DNA from: Dorea sp. D27
GTDB taxonomy: Bacteria; Bacillota; Clostridia; Lachnospirales; Lachnospiraceae
Direction: 5' to 3'
Assembly: GCF_001185345.1 (NCBI RefSeq)
Contig: NZ_KQ236743.1
Coordinates: forward strand, 438,274 to 502,273
DNA length: 64,000 nt
Part shown: piece after piece, positions 32,728-41,146 of the stretch
How the letters are laid out: every line of letters begins with the position of its first letter
How positions within the stretch are numbered: the stretch's first letter is position 1
Program-made: the position numbers and the translations under genes
The notes under the pieces: model-generated
Seen by the model: only the letters and a program-made list of their open reading frames with translations
What the model was told of the DNA's origin: nothing
The model's database searches: none

Positions 32728-34794
32728 ATGGACAAAAGACACAAAATATTAATTGTAGATGATACGGAGATGAACAGGTCGCTGCTGTCCGACATGCTCG
32801 GTGACGAATATGAGATTGCGGAGGCGGTAAATGGCCTGGAGGCGGTGCAGTATCTGCAGAAAAATGAAAATGACATCGCAATCATTCTTCTGGATATCGT
32901 AATGCCGGAGATGGATGGTTTTGAAGTGCTTGCGATGATGAATAAAGGGAAATGGATTGAGCACATTCCGGTCATCATGATATCGGCGGAGACGTCGTCA
33001 GCCTATATCGACCAGGCCTATGACCTTGGCGCGACAGATTATATTAGCAGACCGTTCGATGTGAAGACGGTCCGGCGCAGGGTCAGCAATACGATTATGC
33101 TGTACGCAAAGCAGAAGATGCTGCAGAGCATGGTGACGGATCAGATTCTGGAAAAAGAGAAGAATAACTATCTTATGGTAGAGATTCTAAGTACGATTGT
33201 CGAGTTCCGTAACGGTGAGAGCGGGCTTCATGTCATGCATATCCGCATTATCACAGAAATACTCCTCAAAGCGCTTGTACGCCATACGGAGGAGTACAGT
33301 CTCAGCAGCGCGGCTATCGCTCTTATCACGAACGCATCCGCTCTGCACGACATCGGCAAGATATCCATAGCGGAAGAGATATTGAACAAGCCCGGTAGGC
33401 TGACGAAAGAAGAATTTGAGATTATGAAGACCCATTCCGCCATCGGGGCGGAGATGTTAAGAAGCGTGCCGAACCACCAGAACGAGGGGCTTGTTAAAGT
33501 GGCTTATGAGATATGCCGCTGGCACCACGAGCGGTATGACGGAAAAGGATATCCCGACGGGCTGAAGGGAGAAGAGATTCCGATAGCGGCGCAGGTCGTG
33601 TCGCTTGCCGACGTGTACGATGCTCTTACGAGCGTACGCGTCTATAAGCCTGCCTATGCCCACGAGAAGGCGATGGAGATGATACTGCACGGAGAGTGCG
33701 GTGCATTTAATCCTGTCCTGCTGGAATGCCTGATTGAAGAGGGAGACCATATTTCCAGAGAACTGAAGGTGCGTTCCCTCGGTGGAACGATGCACAATGA
33801 GATGAGGAATATTACATCTGAACTTCTGGAAACCGGCGGAATAACGGCTTCGGACCGTACGCTGAACCTTTTGGAGCAGGAGCGGATAAAGTACCAGTTC
33901 TTTGCCTCCATGTCCCAGGAGATACAATTTGAATACAATGCGGAGACAGATATGATCATGCTGTCCGAGTGGGGTGCCAACTATCTCGGAACAGACGAGA
34001 TAGCCCTCCATCCTATGGATAATGCCATGATAGTCGAGATTATAGACCGTGAGGACCTGTGCGAGATACAGAGGAACTTGCGAAGCGCCACTCCGGCGCA
34101 TCCTGTCGTCAGCGGCATATACCAGCTGCGTATCCAGGGCAGGGAGCGCTGGTGCAAGCTGATAGCCCGTGCGCTTTGGAGCGACGAGGAGAAGCGGATC
34201 TATAGCGGCTCTATCGGCAAGATGATCGATGTTCATGAGGAGCGGCTGGAGATGAACATGCTGAAGCAGGCCGCGGCCCAGGATATGCTCACCTCGCTGT
34301 ATAACCACGCGAATGCACAGAAGATCATTACTGCTATGCTGAAGGAAGATACGGACTGTAAATATGGGCTGATCTTGTTCGACCTGGACTTTTTCAAGAA
34401 CGCAAACGACCAGCACGGTCATCTGTTCGGGGACCGGGTACTGAAGTTCGTGGCGAAGAAGATACTCCAGAACATAAGAAGCGAGGATATAGCGGCAAGG
34501 GTCGGCGGGGATGAATTCCTTATCTTTGCCGAGTACAGGGACGATTTCTCTTATGTCGTCAACCGCATCTTTGATTCTCTTGCGGACTATTATTATAATT
34601 TTAAGATATCCATCAGCATGGGCGTTGCCATATATCCGAAAGACGGGACTACATATGAGAAGCTGTTCCAATGTGCCGATCAGGCTTTATATTCATCCAA
34701 ACAGGAGGGGAGGAACCAGTTCAAGTTCTACGAAGAATCCATGGAGAGCTGCCTCTCCGTCATCTCTCCTATGGATAATGAGATTGATGACTAA
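32728..34794 (+). CDS. response regulator with HD-GYP and GGDEF domains
   Basis: 688 residues. The REC domain (1-125) has the phospho-Asp in ILLDIVMPEMDGFE and the Lys/Pro equivalent in SRPFD. HD-GYP phosphodiesterase (about 145-340) has HDIGK and HHERYDGKGYPDG. A PAS-like segment (about 390-510) follows, then GGDEF (520-680) with ARVGGDEF and an intact I-site RSED five residues before it. It therefore carries both synthesis and hydrolysis modules for cyclic di-GMP under one receiver; which is active is not decidable. ATG 32728 is preferred over the upstream in-frame start. It lies 71 bp downstream of the MoxR gene, so readthrough is possible. Confidence 0.9.
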   Translation: MDKRHKILIVDDTEMNRSLLSDMLGDEYEIAEAVNGLEAVQYLQKNENDIAIILLDIVMPEMDGFEVLAMMNKGKWIEHIPVIMISAETSSAYIDQAYDLGATDYISRPFDVKTVRRRVSNTIMLYAKQKMLQSMVTDQILEKEKNNYLMVEILSTIVEFRNGESGLHVMHIRIITEILLKALVRHTEEYSLSSAAIALITNASALHDIGKISIAEEILNKPGRLTKEEFEIMKTHSAIGAEMLRSVPNHQNEGLVKVAYEICRWHHERYDGKGYPDGLKGEEIPIAAQVVSLADVYDALTSVRVYKPAYAHEKAMEMILHGECGAFNPVLLECLIEEGDHISRELKVRSLGGTMHNEMRNITSELLETGGITASDRTLNLLEQERIKYQFFASMSQEIQFEYNAETDMIMLSEWGANYLGTDEIALHPMDNAMIVEIIDREDLCEIQRNLRSATPAHPVVSGIYQLRIQGRERWCKLIARALWSDEEKRIYSGSIGKMIDVHEERLEMNMLKQAAAQDMLTSLYNHANAQKIITAMLKEDTDCKYGLILFDLDFFKNANDQHGHLFGDRVLKFVAKKILQNIRSEDIAARVGGDEFLIFAEYRDDFSYVVNRIFDSLADYYYNFKISISMGVAIYPKDGTTYEKLFQCADQALYSSKQEGRNQFKFYEESMESCLSVISPMDNEIDD

Positions 34795-35668
34795 GCTTAA
34801 GGCCCTTGGAGTGCTGGCAGCGGTGCTGCTCCTGTATGGCTGTTCTGCGGCCGGCTCCGGACGGAAGAACGGTGACACCGCGGAGACGGAAGGCGCCGTG
34901 CATGAGGAGCCCGCCGGGAATACTTATAAGTTTGTCGATGTAGAGGGCGCAGAGTATGAGGCGGCTTACATCGAGGGACTGCCGCTGTGCGGTTATGATT
35001 ACGGGCGGCTGAAGGAGAAGGACGGCTTCAAGTATTATACGGATAAGGATGGAGCGAGGATATCCAGGACCGGGATTGATGTCTCTGAATTCCAGCAGCC
35101 GGTGGATTGGGGCAAGGTCAGCGCAGCGGGGATAGAATTTGCTATGGTGAGGGTCGGATACCGGGGATACGGCAGTGCCGGAAAGCTTGTGGAAGATAAG
35201 ATGTTCCGGTCACACATGGATGGCGCCCTCGGGGCAGGGCTTGCCGTGGGGGTCTATTTCTTTTCCCAGGCAGTGTCGGAGGAAGAGACGCTTGAGGAGG
35301 CGCAGTTCGTACTGGACCGTATCCGAGGGTATGACATTACATATCCGGTCGTGTTTGACACGGAAGAGATAAAGGACGATACGGCCCGGACAGACGGTCT
35401 GGACAGGGACCAGTTTACAGACAACTGTATCGTTTTCTGTGACCGGATAGAAGAGGCAGGCTATGACAGCATGATATATGCCAACATGAAATGGATGGCG
35501 TTCACGCTGAACCTAGAAAGACTTGCAGGCTATGCCAAATGGTATGCGGATTATGAACCTGTCCCCCAGTGCCCGTATGAATTCGCCATGTGGCAGTATA
35601 CAGAGTCGGGAAAGGTTCCCGGGATTGGCGGGAATGTAGATTTGAACGTGTATTTTGAGAACGATTAA
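34778..35668 (+). CDS. GH25 lysozyme-like lipoprotein
   Basis: 296 residues. The N-terminal signal ends in the lipobox LLYGC, so it is probably lipid-anchored outside. A ~75-residue linker precedes a glycoside hydrolase family 25 domain: GIDVSEFQQPVDWGKV, FAMVRVGYRGYG, YPVVFDTEEI with the D-x-E catalytic pair, and YADYEP-WQYTESG at the end. GH25 enzymes are muramidases that cut peptidoglycan. The ATG at 34778 (or 34787, same frame) lies inside the 3' end of the preceding gene, so the two are coupled by a 17-nt overlap. A strong promoter for mntP starts 17 bp after its stop. Confidence 0.88.
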   Translation: MRLMTKLKALGVLAAVLLLYGCSAAGSGRKNGDTAETEGAVHEEPAGNTYKFVDVEGAEYEAAYIEGLPLCGYDYGRLKEKDGFKYYTDKDGARISRTGIDVSEFQQPVDWGKVSAAGIEFAMVRVGYRGYGSAGKLVEDKMFRSHMDGALGAGLAVGVYFFSQAVSEEETLEEAQFVLDRIRGYDITYPVVFDTEEIKDDTARTDGLDRDQFTDNCIVFCDRIEEAGYDSMIYANMKWMAFTLNLERLAGYAKWYADYEPVPQCPYEFAMWQYTESGKVPGIGGNVDLNVYFEND

Positions 35669-35684
35669 CAAATGGTATTTTTTG

Positions 35685-35713
35685 TTGACAAGGCACCTGC
35701 CAGACAGTATAAT
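35685..35713 (+). promoter_or_regulatory. promoter of the mntP leader
   Basis: TTGACA (35685-35690), 17 bp, TATAAT (35708-35713): full SigA consensus. It drives a ~180-nt leader that contains the riboswitch below. Confidence 0.8.
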
Positions 35714-35719
35714 ATCAAC

Positions 35720-35816
35720 TATCGGTAAGGGAGTAGTTGGCGCCTGGGCGTAGTATTGTCAACATGCTGATGAGATACATCTGGCATTACTTTAAATAAT
35801 GAGACTTATCCGTGGA
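35720..35816 (+). ncRNA. yybP-ykoY manganese riboswitch
   Basis: The leader shows the two conserved loop sequences of the yybP-ykoY class: GGTAAGGGAGTAG (35724-35736) and TGAGACTTATCC (35800-35811). GGTAAG and CTTATC close the basal stem that brings the two loops together around Mn2+. Two internal hairpins (GGCGCC...; CTGATGAGATACATCTGG) lie between. The downstream gene is the Mn2+ exporter MntP, the classic partner. The 3' strand of the basal stem also belongs to the terminator, so Mn2+ binding should favour readthrough (ON switch). Confidence 0.85.
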
Positions 35817-35839
35817 TACGCCACGGATGGGTCTTTTTT
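35801..35839 (+). terminator. riboswitch-controlled intrinsic terminator
   Basis: ATCCGTGG (35808-35815) pairs with CCACGGAT (35821-35828) around ATACG; the stem can extend through GAGAC/GTCT. It is followed by TCTTTTTT. It shares GAGACTTATCC with the aptamer, so the two folds exclude each other. Confidence 0.85.
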
Positions 35840-35895
35840 ATAGTATGGGAAGCTCTTCGTTCTGATACTAAAGCTAAAATAAGGAGAGATACAAT

Positions 35896-36462
35896 ATGGC
35901 ATTGTACGAATTGTTTATCATTGCAGTAGGGCTGTCGATGGATGCGTTCGCGGTTTCTGTCTGTAAGGGCCTCGCCATGAAAAAATGCACTTGGACGAAG
36001 GCGGGCGTCGTCGGTTTATATTTTGGACTGTTCCAGGCAGTTATGCCGTTTGCAGGATATATGCTGGGAGTACAGTTCAAGGAAGTGATAACGTCGGTGG
36101 ACCACTGGATAGCATTTATACTGCTTGGCATTATCGGGGTAAATATGATGCGGGAAGCACGCGGCGCCTGTGACAGCTGCGAGGATACGGACGAATCCCT
36201 CGATGTGCGCACGATGCTCGGGCTGGCGGTGGCGACGAGCATTGACGCGCTGGCAGTTGGAGTTACATTTGCGTTCCTCCATGTCTCAATCGCCCCGGCG
36301 GTGAGTTTTATTGGCGTGATTACATTTACAATATCTGTCGCAGGTGTTAAAATAGGCAATGTATTCGGAACGAAATATAAATCCAGAGCGGAGCTGGCAG
36401 GCGGGGCAATCCTCATCCTTATGGGGTTCAAAATCCTGCTTTCTCATCTGGGAATATTATAG
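35896..36462 (+). CDS. mntP: manganese efflux pump MntP
   Basis: 188-residue membrane exporter with six predicted helices that removes excess Mn2+ from the cytoplasm. The two inverted halves each carry the family motif with membrane aspartates: [15 protein letters not shown] near residue 15 and [15 protein letters not shown] near residue 117. A hydrophilic loop ([15 protein letters not shown]) separates the halves. AAGGAGAG precedes the ATG by about 8 nt. It is controlled by the Mn2+ riboswitch and terminator directly upstream. prmA follows within 11 bp, so at least some readthrough couples Mn2+ control to the RNA/protein methyltransferase genes. Confidence 0.95.
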   Translation: MALYELFIIAVGLSMDAFAVSVCKGLAMKKCTWTKAGVVGLYFGLFQAVMPFAGYMLGVQFKEVITSVDHWIAFILLGIIGVNMMREARGACDSCEDTDESLDVRTMLGLAVATSIDALAVGVTFAFLHVSIAPAVSFIGVITFTISVAGVKIGNVFGTKYKSRAELAGGAILILMGFKILLSHLGIL

Positions 36463-36472
36463 GAGAATGTAT

Positions 36473-37435
36473 ATGAAGTGGAATCAATTTCGTTTAAAGA
36501 CGACGACGGAAGCGGAAGATATCGTGAGCAGCATGCTGATGGACCTGGGCATACAGGGCGTGCAGATAGAGGACAGGATACCTCTTACGCAAGGGGACAA
36601 GGAGCAGATGTTCGTAGACATCCTTCCGGAGATCCCTGAGGATGACGGGTCGGCATACCTGACTTTCTACCTCGGCGAAGAGGAAGACACGCAGGCCATT
36701 CTCGGGCAAGTGCACAAAGAGCTGGAAGATATGAAATGCTATGTGGATGTGGGGACATGCATGATAGAAGAATCACAGACCGAGGATGTAGACTGGGTGA
36801 ACAATTGGAAACAGTATTTCCACCAGTTCACGATTGATGATATCCTTGTGATTCCGTCCTGGGAAGAGGTGGAGGAGAAGGACAGCGGCCGCCTCGTCAT
36901 CCATATCGATCCGGGAACCGCGTTCGGGACCGGGATGCACGAGACGACGCAGCTCTGCATCCGGCAGCTCAGAACATATGTGACGCCGGATACGGAGATC
37001 TTAGATGTGGGCTGCGGAAGCGGAATCCTTGGAATGCTGGCGCTCAAGTTCGGCGCCAGATATTCGGTGGGGACGGATCTTGATCCATGTGCCATCGATG
37101 CCACCCATGAGAATATGGAAGCGAACGGAATCGGCAGAGGACAGTATGAAGTCATGATTGGAAATATCATTGATGACGGACAGGTACAAGATAAGGTCGG
37201 ATATGACCGGTATGATATCGTCGCGGCCAATATCCTGGCGGATGTGCTCGTGCCGCTTACGCCGGTTATCCTTCCGCATCTGAAGCCGGGAGGAATCTAT
37301 ATTACGAGCGGCATAATTGAGGAAAAGGAAGCGGTGGTTGTAGAAGCCGTGGAGGCAGCCGGGCTTACGGTACTGGAAATCAACCATCAGGGAGAATGGG
37401 TCTCTGTCACAGCAAGAAAGAACCAGGAGAAGTAG
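36473..37435 (+). CDS. prmA: ribosomal protein L11 methyltransferase
   Basis: 320 residues. PrmA trimethylates ribosomal protein L11 with SAM. The N-terminal ferredoxin-like substrate domain (1-100, MKWNQFRLKTTTEAEDIVSSML) is followed by DWVNNWKQYF, the linker DPGTAFGTGMHETT, and the Rossmann fold with SAM loop ILDVGCGSGILGMLA. The catalytic-region motif NILADVL is present. ATG 36473 has AGGAG 7 nt upstream; the ATG at 36467 is too close to it. The mntP stop overlaps the ribosome site. rsmE starts 1 nt after its stop, a very common pairing in Firmicutes. Confidence 0.95.
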   Translation: MKWNQFRLKTTTEAEDIVSSMLMDLGIQGVQIEDRIPLTQGDKEQMFVDILPEIPEDDGSAYLTFYLGEEEDTQAILGQVHKELEDMKCYVDVGTCMIEESQTEDVDWVNNWKQYFHQFTIDDILVIPSWEEVEEKDSGRLVIHIDPGTAFGTGMHETTQLCIRQLRTYVTPDTEILDVGCGSGILGMLALKFGARYSVGTDLDPCAIDATHENMEANGIGRGQYEVMIGNIIDDGQVQDKVGYDRYDIVAANILADVLVPLTPVILPHLKPGGIYITSGIIEEKEAVVVEAVEAAGLTVLEINHQGEWVSVTARKNQEK

Positions 37436-37436
37436 G

Positions 37437-38177
37437 ATGCAGCATTTTTTCGTAACACCGTCCCAGGTCAGGGACGGCCTGATCTTTGTGAAAGGACGGG
37501 ATGTCAACCATATGAAGAATGTCCTGCGTATGAGGCCGGGCGAGGCTGTGGCCGTCAGTGACGGCGACAACCGGAAATACGTGTGTACTGTGGACCGGTA
37601 CGAGGAGGGGCACGCTGTCTTACGCATATGTGAGGAGCAGCCGGAAGACACGGAACTTACGTCCAGAATCTGTCTGTTCCAGGGACTGCCAAAGCAGGAC
37701 AAGATGGAGCTGATCGTACAGAAAGCTGTGGAGCTCGGTGTCTCGGAGGTAGTGCCTGTCGTGACAAGGCGTTCCGTGGTAAAGCTGGATGAGAAGAAGG
37801 CGGAGAAGAAGACGCAGCGGTGGCAGAGCATTGCCGAGAGCGCGTCCAAGCAAGCCGGACGTGGCTATATCCCGAAGGTTGCACAGGTGGCTGGCTTCGC
37901 GGAGGCGCTTTCACAGGCCTCCAATCTGGATGTGCTGCTCATACCTTATGAGCTGGCAGAGGACATGCAGGAGACGAAAAAGGTCATAGCTTCGATTGTA
38001 CCCGGCCAGTCTGTCGGCGTGTTTATAGGACCGGAAGGCGGATTCGAGCGGGAGGAAGTCGAGGCAGCCATAGAAGCGGGGGCCAGGCCGATTACGCTTG
38101 GCAGACGGATCTTAAGGACAGAGACAGCAGGGTTAGCAACTTTGTCTGTACTTATGTTCCATCTTGAGGGGTACTGA
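37437..38177 (+). CDS. rsmE: 16S rRNA (uracil-1498-N3)-methyltransferase
   Basis: 246-residue SPOUT-class enzyme that methylates N3 of U1498 in 16S rRNA on the assembled 30S subunit. An N-terminal PUA-like domain (1-70: HFFVTPSQVRDGLIFVKG, HMKNVLRMRPGE) precedes the knotted SPOUT fold with its signature GPEGGFEREEVEAA and LGRRILRTETAGLA, which bind SAM. The catalytic-region block LFQGLPKQDKMELIVQKAVELGV is also present. It starts 1 nt after prmA and precedes the cysteine desulfurase gene by 40 bp. Confidence 0.96.
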   Translation: MQHFFVTPSQVRDGLIFVKGRDVNHMKNVLRMRPGEAVAVSDGDNRKYVCTVDRYEEGHAVLRICEEQPEDTELTSRICLFQGLPKQDKMELIVQKAVELGVSEVVPVVTRRSVVKLDEKKAEKKTQRWQSIAESASKQAGRGYIPKVAQVAGFAEALSQASNLDVLLIPYELAEDMQETKKVIASIVPGQSVGVFIGPEGGFEREEVEAAIEAGARPITLGRRILRTETAGLATLSVLMFHLEGY

Positions 38178-38217
38178 CATAATCTATTATTGAGAATAAA
38201 AAGCAGGAAGTGGAATT

Positions 38218-39378
38218 ATGAGAGAAATATATTTGGACAATTCTGCAACTACGAGAGCTTATGATAGCGTGGGGGACCTTGTGCGCAAGGTGATGTGCGA
38301 TGATTATGGCAATCCATCCTCCATGCATGCGAAGGGCGTGGAAGCGGAGAAGTATATAAAGCAGGCCAAGGAAAGACTGGCGAAGCTGTGGAAAGTTCAG
38401 GAAAAGGAGATATTTTTCACCTCCGGCGGGACAGAGAGCGACAACCTGGCCCTTATAGGTGCCGCAAGGGCAAACAGCCGGGCGGGGAAGCATCTCATAA
38501 CATCGTCCATAGAACATCCGGCCATCATCAATACGATGCGATTCCTGGAGGAAGAGGAAGGGTTCCGGGTGACATTTCTGCCAGTTGACAAATATGGAAG
38601 AATCCGCCTGGATGCTCTGAAGGCCGCTTTGTGCGATGAGACAATTCTCGTGTCGGTCATGTATGTAAATAATGAGGTTGGGTCTGTACAGCCTATTGAC
38701 GAGGCGGCAAGCATCGTCAAGGCATATAACCGTAACATACTATTCCATGTGGACGCGGTGCAGGGCTTTGGAAAGTACCGCATATATCCGAAACGTATGA
38801 AGGTGGATATGTGTTCCATCAGCGGACACAAGATACATGGTCCGAAGGGAACCGGCGCCCTCTATATCGGGGAACAGGTGAAGATAAGGCCTGTCATATA
38901 CGGCGGGGAGCAGCAGAAGAACATCCGGTCAGGAACCGAGAACGTGCCTGGAATCGCAGGTCTTGGGCTGGCTGCAGAGACGATTTATACGAATCTCGAC
39001 GAAAAAGTAGCATCGATGAGGAACTTGAAAGCACATTTCATAGACGGAGTCCGCAAGATTGACAATACGACCATCCACGGACTGTATGACGAGACATCCG
39101 CCCCTCATATCATCAGTGTCGGGTTTGCCGGAGTCCGCAGCGAAGTGCTGCTGCACGCGCTGGAAGAAAAGGGGATATACGTGTCATCCGGTTCCGCATG
39201 TTCCTCCAACCATCCCGGAATCAGCGGGGTGCTCAAAGGAATAGGCGCAGAGCAGGAATACCTGGACGCCACGCTCAGATTCAGCATGTCCGAATTTACG
39301 ACGAAAGAAGAGATTGACTATACGCTGGACACACTATATAATATAGTACCAATGCTAAGGAAATATGTCAGACAATAA
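38218..39378 (+). CDS. cysteine desulfurase (NifS/IscS family)
   Basis: 386-residue PLP enzyme that releases sulfur from cysteine as an enzyme persulfide. MREIYLDNSATTRAYDSV is the usual start. The PLP lysine is in SISGHKIHGPKGTGALYIG and the persulfide cysteine in SSGSACSS. It is a class I NifS-like protein. Its position one gene before thiI (82 bp, with a palindromic repeat between) indicates that it supplies sulfur for 4-thiouridine in tRNA, as NifZ does for ThiI in B. subtilis, which likewise lacks the rhodanese domain. Confidence 0.93.
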   Translation: MREIYLDNSATTRAYDSVGDLVRKVMCDDYGNPSSMHAKGVEAEKYIKQAKERLAKLWKVQEKEIFFTSGGTESDNLALIGAARANSRAGKHLITSSIEHPAIINTMRFLEEEEGFRVTFLPVDKYGRIRLDALKAALCDETILVSVMYVNNEVGSVQPIDEAASIVKAYNRNILFHVDAVQGFGKYRIYPKRMKVDMCSISGHKIHGPKGTGALYIGEQVKIRPVIYGGEQQKNIRSGTENVPGIAGLGLAAETIYTNLDEKVASMRNLKAHFIDGVRKIDNTTIHGLYDETSAPHIISVGFAGVRSEVLLHALEEKGIYVSSGSACSSNHPGISGVLKGIGAEQEYLDATLRFSMSEFTTKEEIDYTLDTLYNIVPMLRKYVRQ

Positions 39379-39387
39379 CGAAAAATA

Positions 39388-39433
39388 TGAAAGGGGTCAG
39401 ACCCCTGCGAAGCCAGGGGTCTGACCCCTTTCA
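39388..39433. repeat. REP-like palindromic repeat, copy 1
   Basis: TGAAAGGGGTCAGACCCCTG (39388-39407) is the exact complement of 39414-39433, with a 6-nt spacer. Each arm contains the smaller palindrome GGGGTC-N-GACCCC. The right flank AAAATTCAGA recurs in inverted orientation beside copy 2 at 48973, so the shared unit is about 28 nt long plus its mirror. It sits between the desulfurase and thiI genes and could act as a transcriptional attenuator or mRNA stabiliser. Confidence 0.85.
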
Positions 39434-39460
39434 AAATTCAGAGAGGATTCAGAAAATACG

Positions 39461-40642
39461 ATGAGATTTCATACATTTTTGTTAAAATACGGAGAAATTG
39501 GAATTAAGGGAAAAAACCGGTATTTATTTGAAGACGCCCTTGTGCGTCAGGTGAGGTATGCCCTGCGCGACGTGGACGGCGAATTCTATGTACACAAGTC
39601 CCAGGCGAGGATTTATGTGGATTGCGATGGCGAGTATGACTATGAGGAGACGGTAGAGCATTTGAAAAGGGTATTCGGTATCGTCGGCATCTGTCCTGTC
39701 GTGCGCATGGAGGACAGGGGATTTGAGGAGCTGAAGAAGGATGTGGCCGCATATATGGACGAGCTGTATCCAGACAAGAAGATGACGTTCAAGGTGGAGG
39801 CGAGACGTGCCAGAAAGACTTATCCGAGGACGTCCATGGAGATGAACCGTGATATTGGCGAGGCGGTTCTGGAAGCGTTTCCGGATATCCGCGTAGATGT
39901 ACACGACCCGGATGTGATGCTTCATATCGAAGTGCGGGATTCTATCTATGTGTATTCCAAGATTATACCTGGACCGGGCGGAATGCCGGTAGGTACGAAC
40001 GGGAAGGCGATGCTGCTTCTCTCCGGAGGAATCGACAGCCCGGTGGCCGGCTATATGATATCGAAACGGGGTGTCGGAATCGAGGCCACTTATTTCCATG
40101 CGCCGCCGTACACGAGCGAGCGGGCGAAGCAGAAGGTCGTGGATCTGGCTAAGATCGTATCCAGATATGCGGGGCCGGTAAAGCTCCACGTCGTGAATTT
40201 TACAGATATCCAGCTCTATATCTATGACCAGTGCCCCCACGATGAGCTGACGATAATCATGCGGCGGTACATGATGCGGATTGCAGAGCATTTTGCCAGG
40301 AAGGATGGATGCCTCGGCCTGATCACCGGGGAGAGCATAGGGCAGGTGGCCAGCCAGACGATGCAGAGTCTTGCGGCGACCAACGAAGTGTGTACGCTTC
40401 CGGTCTATCGGCCGGTCATCGGGTTTGACAAGCAGGAGATTGTAGATATCGCGGAAAAGATCGATACGTTTGAGACGTCCATACAGCCATTTGAGGACTG
40501 CTGTACAATTTTCGTGGCCAAGCATCCGGTGACGAAGCCGAACGTAGAGGTAATCCGCCGTTCAGAAGAAAAGCTGTCTGCAAAAATAGATGAGCTTGTT
40601 GACAAGGCGCTGGAGACCGTGGAAATTATAGAAGTGAAATAG
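39461..40642 (+). CDS. thiI: tRNA 4-thiouridine synthase
   Basis: 393 residues. ThiI adenylates U8 of tRNA and inserts sulfur; it can also serve thiamine thiazole synthesis. The N-terminal ferredoxin-like and THUMP domains (1-165: LLKYGEIGIKGKNR) are followed by a PP-loop ATP pyrophosphatase domain with LLSGGIDSPVAGYM. The C-terminus ends after the pyrophosphatase domain, so the rhodanese domain with the sulfur-carrying cysteine found in E. coli ThiI is absent; sulfur must come directly from the neighbouring cysteine desulfurase. ATG at 39461 follows GAGAGGATT at moderate distance. Confidence 0.95.
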   Translation: MRFHTFLLKYGEIGIKGKNRYLFEDALVRQVRYALRDVDGEFYVHKSQARIYVDCDGEYDYEETVEHLKRVFGIVGICPVVRMEDRGFEELKKDVAAYMDELYPDKKMTFKVEARRARKTYPRTSMEMNRDIGEAVLEAFPDIRVDVHDPDVMLHIEVRDSIYVYSKIIPGPGGMPVGTNGKAMLLLSGGIDSPVAGYMISKRGVGIEATYFHAPPYTSERAKQKVVDLAKIVSRYAGPVKLHVVNFTDIQLYIYDQCPHDELTIIMRRYMMRIAEHFARKDGCLGLITGESIGQVASQTMQSLAATNEVCTLPVYRPVIGFDKQEIVDIAEKIDTFETSIQPFEDCCTIFVAKHPVTKPNVEVIRRSEEKLSAKIDELVDKALETVEIIEVK

Positions 40643-40653
40643 TTCTGAATATG

Positions 40654-40689
40654 AAAAAAGCCTGCCCGCTCATATGAGGCGGTGCAGGC
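40654..40689. terminator. bidirectional terminator between thiI and the HPr-like gene
   Basis: GCCTGC at 40660 pairs with GCAGGC at 40684 around an imperfect CCGC-TCATATGA-GGCGG inner stem. AAAAAA precedes it (a U-tract for the minus-strand gene), and GATTTTC follows loosely on the plus strand. Strongest for the minus strand. Confidence 0.75.
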
Positions 40690-40716
40690 ACATTGATTTT
40701 CTATGTTTTTTAATAT

Positions 40717-40950
40717 TTAGTCTACGATATATGGTTTCAGGATTTCTAAAACGGTATCCACATCGTTGTCTGCATGAATGTTCAGGTCGATTGGCTTGGA
40801 TAAATCGAGGCTGAAGATTCCCATGATTGACTTTGCATCGATGACATACCTTCCGGATACTAAATCAAAATCATAATCAAATTTAGTGATTTCATTAACA
40901 AAAGACTTTACTTTGTCGATTGAATTTAAAGAGATCTGAACTGTTTTCAT
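40717..40950 (-). CDS. HPr-like protein lacking the phosphorylatable histidine (Crh-like)
   Basis: 77 residues with the size and fold pattern of HPr. The region around regulatory Ser46 is conserved (AKSIMGIFSLDLSKPI), but the active-site block that normally reads GLHARPA is LNSIDKVKSFVNE: no His15. It cannot act in PTS phosphotransfer through that residue. B. subtilis Crh is a precedent: it has Gln at 15, keeps Ser46, and acts only in CcpA-dependent carbon catabolite control. A similar regulatory role is inferred. It has its own promoter, an AGGAGGG-type ribosome site and a terminator, so it is monocistronic. Confidence 0.8.
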   Translation of the reverse strand: MKTVQISLNSIDKVKSFVNEITKFDYDFDLVSGRYVIDAKSIMGIFSLDLSKPIDLNIHADNDVDTVLEILKPYIVD

Positions 40951-40992
40951 TGGACTTAACCCTCCTTGGCTTTCTTTTCATGTTCTATAAAC

Positions 40993-41021
40993 ATCTTAAG
41001 AGTACAAGGTATAAAAGTCAA
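40993..41021 (-). promoter_or_regulatory. promoter of the HPr-like gene
   Basis: Minus strand: TTGACT (41016-41021), 17 bp, TAAGAT (40993-40998), about 40 bp before the start codon. Confidence 0.65.
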
Positions 41022-41146
41022 GGAACAAACTGCCAAAGAAATTGGAAAAAATTCGTTAAAACTTACAACAATTTGTATACTCTGGGCCGGCATGCCACAG
41101 ACGCGCTTCTGCCGGCTGAGGGCATCAGTGGATTAGGAGAATCAGT

